From NCBI RefSeq assembly GCF_963676685.1, contig NC_092345.1, forward strand, positions 45,839,838 through 45,903,837: 64,000 bases of DNA, given 5' to 3'. Under the pieces are notes generated by a model that made no database searches, was not told where the DNA came from, and was given only the letters and a program-made list of their open reading frames with translations. Shown one piece after another: positions 24,304 through 33,300 of the stretch (the stretch's first letter is position 1; every line of letters begins with the position of its first letter). The translations under genes were made by a program, and so were the position numbers. This DNA is from Mytilus edulis. Taxonomy: Eukaryota > Mollusca > Bivalvia > Mytilida > Mytilidae.

Positions 24304-27300
24304 GTAGGTAGCTGAACTAAACTAAACTCTACTTTAAGCAGGTATTGTCAAACTTATGAAGTACTGTATGGTTTCAGGAGAGGCAAACACTTAACATCAT
24401 GAACAAACTTGACTGGCGTTAGCCGCAGTAAAATAATCCAAAATCTATACTACAATTATATTTATTGCGAAAGACTCAATTGGATTTATGAATATTAATG
24501 TATTAATATACCTCTATAGTATTAAATAAAATTGTAGACTTAGACGAACTGTATAAATTATTTATACATGTTATGTTTAGCATGCACAAATAAATTATCA
24601 ACTAATGTTAGATATGTATCTAATTATTTTAATAATAAATCGTAAGACAAAAAGCCAAGGCATGATTGATGTCTTTAAAGAAGAATCTTAGCCTTTTTTC
24701 CTGGTCATTTTAGATGGTTGACTTCAACTATAACAATTTTACCCACGAGAGTTTAGAATTAGAGAAGAAAAAGCTCATTCTTCAGCTTAAGGAGGAGTCC
24801 ATTTCTAAAGATGGAATGGAATTTTGGGCTAAGGCGGAGAAAATTCAAGAACAATATGAAGATCCATATAGAAGATCAGGTTTGTAAATTTGAATAGTAG
24901 TACTTAGAATTGACCTAATGGCACAAAAGCCCTTCAATGCAATCTACAATTACAGAAAGAACATTGCGAACGAATTTCCAATGTTTGATTTGTTTGACTT
25001 TTATTGGTGATTTGGGAACAGAACACGCAACTGAATTTTGTATACTAGTATCTTGTGTATAGCTGTCTGTATGAAATATGTACAATTTTCATAACTTGAG
25101 AGTGTGTAGCATGAATAAATGAAAGGATAACATCTTGTCTTCTTTTGTTTGTTTTTAAATGCCTTTATTGGTTGTTTTTTTTGGTATACATATTTATAGC
25201 TACGGAACTGTAGCTCTTATGTCCTTATATAGCTTACGATTTTTTGTGGACCATATAAAAAAATCCGTAGCTCTATAGTCCGCAAGTAGTCAAAAATATC
25301 ACAATGACCAAGGAGCTAATGTTCAGATACTAATTTAACTGATTAAAGATAAGATAGGCATTGTCGAAAAATCATTTAATTCTTTAATTAATGAACACAA
25401 ATGTATTAAAAAATTTAAAATGCAATTATTATCATTTTGTCGGATTTTGAATAATGAATAAGTAATGAATAGTTCTTGTCTGTCTTCTTGCAGAATATAC
25501 ATCCAGGAAGTTGTTTACGCAGTTCAAAAAGGAGGCAGAGACAGAGTCTGAGTTACAGTTCTGGACAAAACTTGAACAAATGAGAGGTGCATACAGGTAT
25601 CCCGAGGATGGAGGCTTCATCTGTGAAGATATAGGTTTGTTGAAATGATTACTTTTATTAATGAAATAATGCATTACTCGAGAAAAAGAGATCTCTAGAC
25701 AAAGACACACAATATTCAGTTAAAATGAACACTCATTTGCATTCTTCATTTTATTTTACATTGAATCAGGAACATTGGTCAAAGCATTCCAAAACATCTG
25801 CTTACAGTTACGAAATTCTTGGTGTTTGGACCACACAGTAAATCAAAAACAAAGTCAAGTATGCGTATCAAATCAGTTCTTTAATTTCGTTGTATACGAT
25901 ACGATTCTCTGCAAATACATAAATTATAAATCATAAATAACAGTGAAACTAAATTCCGTTATCCATAAAAATAATATACAGCGCATTAATTACTTCTCAA
26001 TCATAAAAATATAAAGAAACATGTTTCCTGATAAAAGTACAAAGTTTGCACAAATGATTAAATCAATATATTTCATTTACGGAACATTGTTACAATTCTT
26101 GCTAAAGAAATGAATGATAAAGTCGGATTAAATATATTCTTACCGATTATGCTCTCTTATAAAAAACATCTTGTGTGTCCAAATAAAATCCAAATAATAA
26201 ACTGCCGTAAACAAATTGAAATAACATTCATAGGAAAACATAACGTCATAAAGACGGACGGCAAATACAGCAAATATATTTAGCGCCGTAGTAAACGTCA
26301 ATTATTACAAAGAAAAAATAGCTTTTACAAAAAGCTTACCTATAGATTAAAAAGTGACAGCCAAGTGACGATCTATACACTATTAGTGCTTATATATAAA
26401 GGTATCTTCTACCAAATATTAAAAATAAGAATATAAACAAATATAATTCTTACACTCCTCACCATGAAATTCTATAATTTCATAAAAAAAATATTAACAC
26501 ACACAAACAAAAATATATATACAATCTATAAATCTGAACCTTCTAGTAAACATAGTTTTGTTATTGGTCTTACTAATTCTGATTTGTGAGTTTTGACAAC
26601 ACAGCTACGTACATGCCCATCCCGACCCATTTTAACCTCGGTAACTCTGCCCAACGGCCATTGTCCTCTTTGCACATTAACCTCAGCTACAAGTACGATA
26701 TCGCCTTTTCGTATATCAGTGTTCGGTCTTTGCCATTTTGGGCGCATCTGCAATGTTGGAAGATACTCGCGAATCCATCTTCTCCAGAACACGTTTGCGA
26801 GATATTGGACCTGTTTCCACCATCGTCTAGCATAAATATCTGTCTTTTTGAAGATACCACTAGGAATACAGGAATTTGACTTCATTAATAGTAACATATT
26901 TGGTGTAAGTACAGATGGGTCGTTGGGATCATCGCTCACTGGCGTAATAGGTCTGTCATTCAAAATTTTTTCAACCTCAGCCATCAACGTTAAAAGCTGT
27001 TCATCATTTAAAAGCTGTTCCTTTACTAACGCTTTCAAAATTGTACGAGTGGACCGAATTAAACGCTCCCATGAACCACCCATGTGACTTGCTAAAGGTG
27101 GATTAAAATGCCATTCAATCTCCTGTTGTAACATGTGTCTTCCAATTTTTGATTGGTTCCATTCTTTAATTGATTTACGTAGTTCACTGTCTCCGCTTAC
27201 AAGGTTAGTTCCATTGTCGCTGTACATCTTTGTTGGTACACCTCGTCGGCTAATGAAGCGTTGAAAAGCGGATAAAAACGACTCCATGGTTAAGGTGTGG

Positions 27301-30300
27301 GCCACTTCTAGATGAACTGCTCTTGTTGTGAGACATGTAAATAGGCAACCATATCTTTTTACATGTGAACGACCTAACTTTACCAAAAGGGGTCCAAAAT
27401 AGTCGATTCCGACAAATGTAAACGGGGGTTTGTCAGCAATTATCTGTTCATCAAGAAGAGGTGCCATCTGTTGTACGCAAAGTGGACGGTGTTGACGTTT
27501 ACATGGAATACAGCATCCGATTACTTTCTTAACAAGACTAGGTCCTTTTAAAATCCAGTATTTCATACGTGTGGCTGCAAGCACCTGCTGTCTTCCTACG
27601 TGACCCTGATTTTCGTGATAGAAACGAACAATTAACGAAGTAACATGATGATTATCTGGTAGGATTATGGGGTATTCATCATGGTTTGAGGTACTTAAGC
27701 GTCCTTTTGCTCGGATAAGCTCATTATCGAGTACAGGATTAAGAGAAGCGATACGGCTGTCTTTTTTCACGGGCGTATCCTTCTTCAATTTGATTATTTC
27801 GTCTTTGAAGTAAGTTGATTGTACATTAACTAATATTACATTGCTAGCAATTTTCAGTTCTGACAAAGTGAGATCACCAGTTCTGCACTGAACTTGATGA
27901 TTAAGGTATCGTTGTTTGCAATAAAACTTGAACCTAATCAACCACGCTGTTGCTCGTAGTAGTTTTGTCCAGTCGGAGAAATAGTTCATTAGATAATCAG
28001 TGGTGTTGTTTGTCATAGCATGGATCGCCACCTCCTTCTTAAGTTCGGTGTCATTTTCTGTTACCTCTTGAAGCTCATTGCGTAAGTCTTGTGGCCAGTA
28101 TTTTGAATCTTCCAAGAGAAAGTTCGGACCATTTAACCATATATTTAGTTTCTTACTATCACAAGCGTCTATTCCTCTTGATGCTATGTCCGCGGGATTC
28201 GAAGGTGAATCTACGTGACGCCATTGGTCTAGACTAGTTGTATTGTGAATTATGCTTAATCTATTAGCTACAAAGGTTTTGAATCGCCGTGATGTATTTC
28301 TAATGTAGCCCAACACTATAGTCGAGTCTGTCCAGAAGGTAACGTTATCAACCTTTATTTCAAGTTCATCATTCAGGATTTGGCATAAGCGGCATGCAGT
28401 GACAGCTCCTGATAATTCAAGTCTTGGTATTGACATCTGTTTAATTGGTGCTAGTCGTGCCTTTCCTATGATTAAAGAGCAAGTAATTTTGTCATTTCCA
28501 TCAACTAGTCTCAGATAGGCACACGCTCCATAACCAAGTTCTGATCCATCACTGAAAAGGTGCAATTGAGCGTTCTTAATGTGTTGAAATTCTTTTGGTC
28601 GAAAACAGCGATTCACAGACAAACTTTCAATACAGGGTAGACTCGTTAACCAATTTTTCCATTCGTCACAGTAATGTTGTGGAATTTGTTCATCCCATCC
28701 AAGCTTCAATCTGCACAAGTTCTGTACAATTGCTTTTGCTCGCAGTGTAACCGGTGACACAAGTCCAAGAGGATCAAATATTGAACTTACAATTGACAAT
28801 ATACCACGTCTAGTTAACGGTTTATCTGTTAATTTTACCTTAAACCTGATGTTATCTTCATTAACATCCCAGATTACACCTAGGGCCTTATCGTTCGGCA
28901 GCACATCTCCAGGGCTAAGATTTACTACAGCAGGAGCAAGTTCAGACTCCGGTATAGCTTTTAATACATCTCTACTATTACTGAGCCATTTTGTTAGTCG
29001 GAAGCCACCCATTTTCATAAGTGACTGTAAGTCAATAGCCAGTTTAATAGCTTCCTGCTCGGATGACACAGACTTCAGACAATCGTCAACATAAAAATTT
29101 TTCTCTACTGTAGTAGATACTTCCAGATCAAAAAGATGAGAATTATCTCTTGCTGTCCGTTTTAATGCATATCCTGCACAACTGGGTGACGATGTAGCAC
29201 CAAACAAATGTACTTGCATGCAATAACTTCTGGGTTTCTGGTTTAAGTCACCGTTAGGCCACCATAGAAAACGCAAGGCATCACAGTCCTCCTCTTGCAC
29301 ACGAACTTGATGGAACATAGCTTCGATGTCGGCTGCTAAGGCTATCTGCCCCTGTCTGAACCTAATTAAAACACCAACCAAACTGTTCATGAGATCAGGT
29401 CCTTGTAAAAGTTTACTGTTGAGTGATATTCCTTGATATTTAGCTGCGCAGTCAAAAACTACCCGTACTTTTCCTGGTTTGTTTACATTCGTGACAGGAT
29501 GATGAGGTAAGTACCACATTCGTTTTGATTCGGAGTCGATGTTTGACACTTCTTTCGCATAACCCTTTTCTATATATTCATTTACAGTAGTCGTGTACAT
29601 CTTATGTAATGTGTCGTCACGTTCCAACTTACGTTTCAGCTGCTGTAAACGGGCTTGTGCCATAGCTATATTATTTGTTAACGAAATGTTTTTGTCCCGC
29701 CAAGGCAGTCCTAGTTTGTAATGTCCATCCTCATAAGTAATGGACGATTCCATAATGTCCAAAGCTTGTTTGTCTTCTACAGACATCAAATTCTTGTCAT
29801 CGCTCTTGTTATCGTTAAAGTCAGTTGTCCACATACGTTCCAGTTGTCTCTGTAACAGAACATCTCTTGACTCTTCAAAATGTACGTTTATAACATTTGA
29901 TGAAGAAGTATTTCTAATAGGTCCGCGAATTGCCCAACCGAGGCGTGATCGAATTGCATAGGGTTGTTTACCTGTACCGGATCTTACTTCCAACGGTATA
30001 TGAGCTTCAGGTGAGTCAGTGCCAATCAGCAACATTACATCATTGGCGTCAATTTTCGGAATATCAATATCAGCTAAATATGCTAGTTTTCTAAGGTCGA
30101 CGTTTTCAGCTGCTGAGCGGGTGGATATCGGAAGCTTTTTCACTGACCAAACTTTTTGTAACGATACGTCTTCATCGCCATCGATGGGTCTTACCTGTAA
30201 ATCGACTTCTTGGCCGTGAATCGTACTACCGGACGAGCTTACTGTAGACATATGAAATGTGACTGGTCTGGTGGCGAGATTTAGTTTTTTCAATAGCCGC

Positions 30301-33300
30301 TCATCACACAAAGTTTTATCCGCACCATCGTCTAATAAGGCATACGTTTGACAAGAGTTACCGTCCCCACCCCTTACAAGGACAGGAATAATCCCCAGAC
30401 AATTTCTGATAAGAGAACTATCAGTGGCAGCACAGTTAACAGAAGGAGAAGCTGTATTATCAGACTCTGGTTTCACCCAACTGTGTAATAATAAATTGTG
30501 TTTTACATTACAATCACTAACAGTACATGATTTTGGTTTCCTACAACTATTTGCAAAATGTTTACCCTTTAAACAATTATAACACAATCTATTTCTACTG
30601 ACAAATTTCAGTCTATCTGCTAAGTTCATTGACTTGAACTTACTACAAAATTCTATGTACCTACATGTACCATTACAACAAATACACTTTTGCTCATGTT
30701 TGACATTTTCACTTGTATGTAAATTATTTGTGGCATATGTCGAGACTTTTTCTCTGACATAATCATGCGGCTTATTTCTCATGCCACTTGAACCTTTAAT
30801 ATCAGCCTTTTCTTTAGTAAGATCAAGCCCATACATAGACGCAGCTATGCGAGATTTCTGATCAATAAATTTTGTAAGATCAGTAAAACGTGGTTCTCTA
30901 CCTGACTCTGTTATAGAGTGTGCAATATCTACCCATTTTACTCGTAAGTGCATTGGTAACCTCTTTACAATTTTTCTCAAGTTGTCTGAATTATCGATGT
31001 CAGAAATAAAACCTAACTGTGATAATGTAATTTCACACTTTTGCATATCAAGGGATAGTTGTGACAAAGAATCTAGATCTTGTGCATTTATCTGTGTTCC
31101 ATATACCAATTTTTCAATGTATGACCTAGCAATTATATGTGATCTACCATAACGGGAATATAATATTGACCTAGCTCTCTTATAACCATCAGTTGGTTCT
31201 AACAATACGCAGTCTTCAATAGAAGACTTTGCTTCACCTTTACAATATTGAATTAAATAGCTTAACCTCATTTGATCGTCACCTACTCTATTTTCTACAT
31301 TAGTTTCAAAATTCTTAATGAATTTTGTATAATTAATTGGTTTACCATCAAATGTCAACAGTTCAGGTTTTGGTAAATTAAATCCTTCTTGAAGAGTAGA
31401 CGCCAGTCGCTGGAACGCTGAGTCAATACTGCTGATGTTGGACTTTGAACTTCCGGCTGTGAACTCGCACTTTTCGTCTGAATCGGTCTTCGTTGCTTTC
31501 GTCTCTGAAACCTCTTGAATATCAATGTCATCATTTATCAAAATGTTATTTCTACGTGAAGAAACGGCTCTTTCTGCAATGATGCCTTTATTTTGATTTG
31601 TGTTTATAATGTCATTGTCTTCGTTGTACGCTTCTTGCCACATTTGTTCCTCCAATTTTGCTTCTTCAAGTTCACTACGTTTTTCTAATAATTGTTCTTT
31701 TATTTCTAACTCCCTTTTTTCACGCTCTAACTTGAGTTTTTCTTCAGTTTTCTTTAGTTTGTGTTCGGCTTTCAATCGATTAGCCCTTGCCGTCCTCAAT
31801 TTGGCCTTTGATGAAGAAGAACTCGACGAACTTATTCGGCTGCCAACCTCGTCATCGGCAATATTTTCCATTGATCCGTTGATCCATTCTGAAAATCTTT
31901 CCCGGAACTCCTTCAGGTTTTCTGACAGCTATCAAAGTTCATCTCCAAAGTCTCCACTACATGAACATCGGGGCATAAATCTAAACAGTTCATATGAGCT
32001 GTTTTAAATTCTTCAAAACGGTCACAAAGTTTGACATACAAATTTTTCACAGTTTCCTTGTTATCTCGGGAAATCATTTTCTTCTCAAGTTCATTATACA
32101 GTTTCGTCAACTGTGACAAATTAGTTGTACGTTGTCTTCTAACTGTTTCATATTCATAAATATGACCATCGCCGTCCGAATGCGCCTCTCTATCCATCTT
32201 TTCTTTATAGTGAATCGAGAATTGTTTGGACCACACAGTAAATCAAAAACAAAGTCAAGTATGCGTATCAAATCAGTTCTTTAATTTCGTTGTATACGAT
32301 ACGATTCTCTGCAAATACATAAATTATAAATCATAAATAACAGTGAAACTAAATTCCGTTATCCATAAAAATAATATACAGCGCATTAATTACTTCTCAA
32401 TCATAAAAATATAAAGAAACATGTTTCCTGATAAAAGTACAAAGTTTGCACAAATGATTAAATCAATATATTTCATTTACGGAACATTGTTACAATTCTT
32501 GCTAAAGAAATGAATGATAAAGTCGGATTAAATATATTCTTACCGATTATGCTCTCTTATAAAAAACATCTTGTGTGTCCAAATAAAATCCAAATAATAA
32601 ACTGCCGTAAACAAATTGAAATAACATTCATAGGAAAACATAACGTCATAAAGACGGACGGCAAATACAGCAAATATATTTAGCGCCGTAGTAAACGTCA
32701 ATTATTACAAAGAAAAAATAGCTTTTACAAAAAGCTTACCTATAGATTAAAAAGTGACAGCCAAGTGACGATCTATACACTATTAGTGCTTATATATAAA
32801 GGTATCTTCTACCAAATATTAAAAATAAGAATATAAACAAATATAATTCTTACACTTGGTTAAAATACAGTTTTTTTATCTTCCTGTACTGTCTTAGTAT
32901 TTTTTTAAATTTTTATTAAGCAAACTTAATTTAATTAGCTTTGTAAACGGTAAAATAAAAAAGAAACAGGCACTCACAGTTCTACATATATTTCCTTGGC
33001 ATGTGACAAAAAGAAATGCAAATAAATAACCGGCCGTAAATAAATATCAGTTCCTTTCAACTTTTTTTTTTAATCTATATATTAGATGAAGAAACGGAGG
33101 ACAAAGCCGAAGACATTCAAACTGGAATCGATTCTGAACAGTTAGAATCATACAATGGACAAGATGAAGCCGGAAACAAACAAGATAATTTGAACAAGGA
33201 ACAAGATGAAACCATGGAAACAGAACAAGATAAACAGAACAAAATAGCAGAGACAACAGCTATAAACCAGGACATCACACAGAAAGCTGTTGGTAAGTTT

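Larger units (their letters stand above)
25823..32854 (-). mobile_element. complete BEL/Pao LTR retrotransposon
   Basis: 7,032 bp, antisense to the host gene within its intron 3. Two 632-bp LTRs look identical base for base when aligned at the 6,400-bp offset, and start TG and end CA on the element strand. A 5-bp duplication, CTTGG, flanks it. The internal region holds a gag start segment and a 1,781-codon gag-pol frame in the BEL order: gag, zinc knuckle, protease, RT, RNase H, integrase. A purine-rich GGTGAGGAG (26455-26463, minus) precedes the 3' LTR as polypurine tract. I did not see a primer-binding site starting TGG just inside the 5' LTR. Identical LTRs imply recent insertion. Confidence 0.95.

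Noticed and set aside
26586..32007. Plus-strand ORFs of 66-135 codons over the BEL region
   Set aside because: Shadows of the long minus-strand gag-pol frame.
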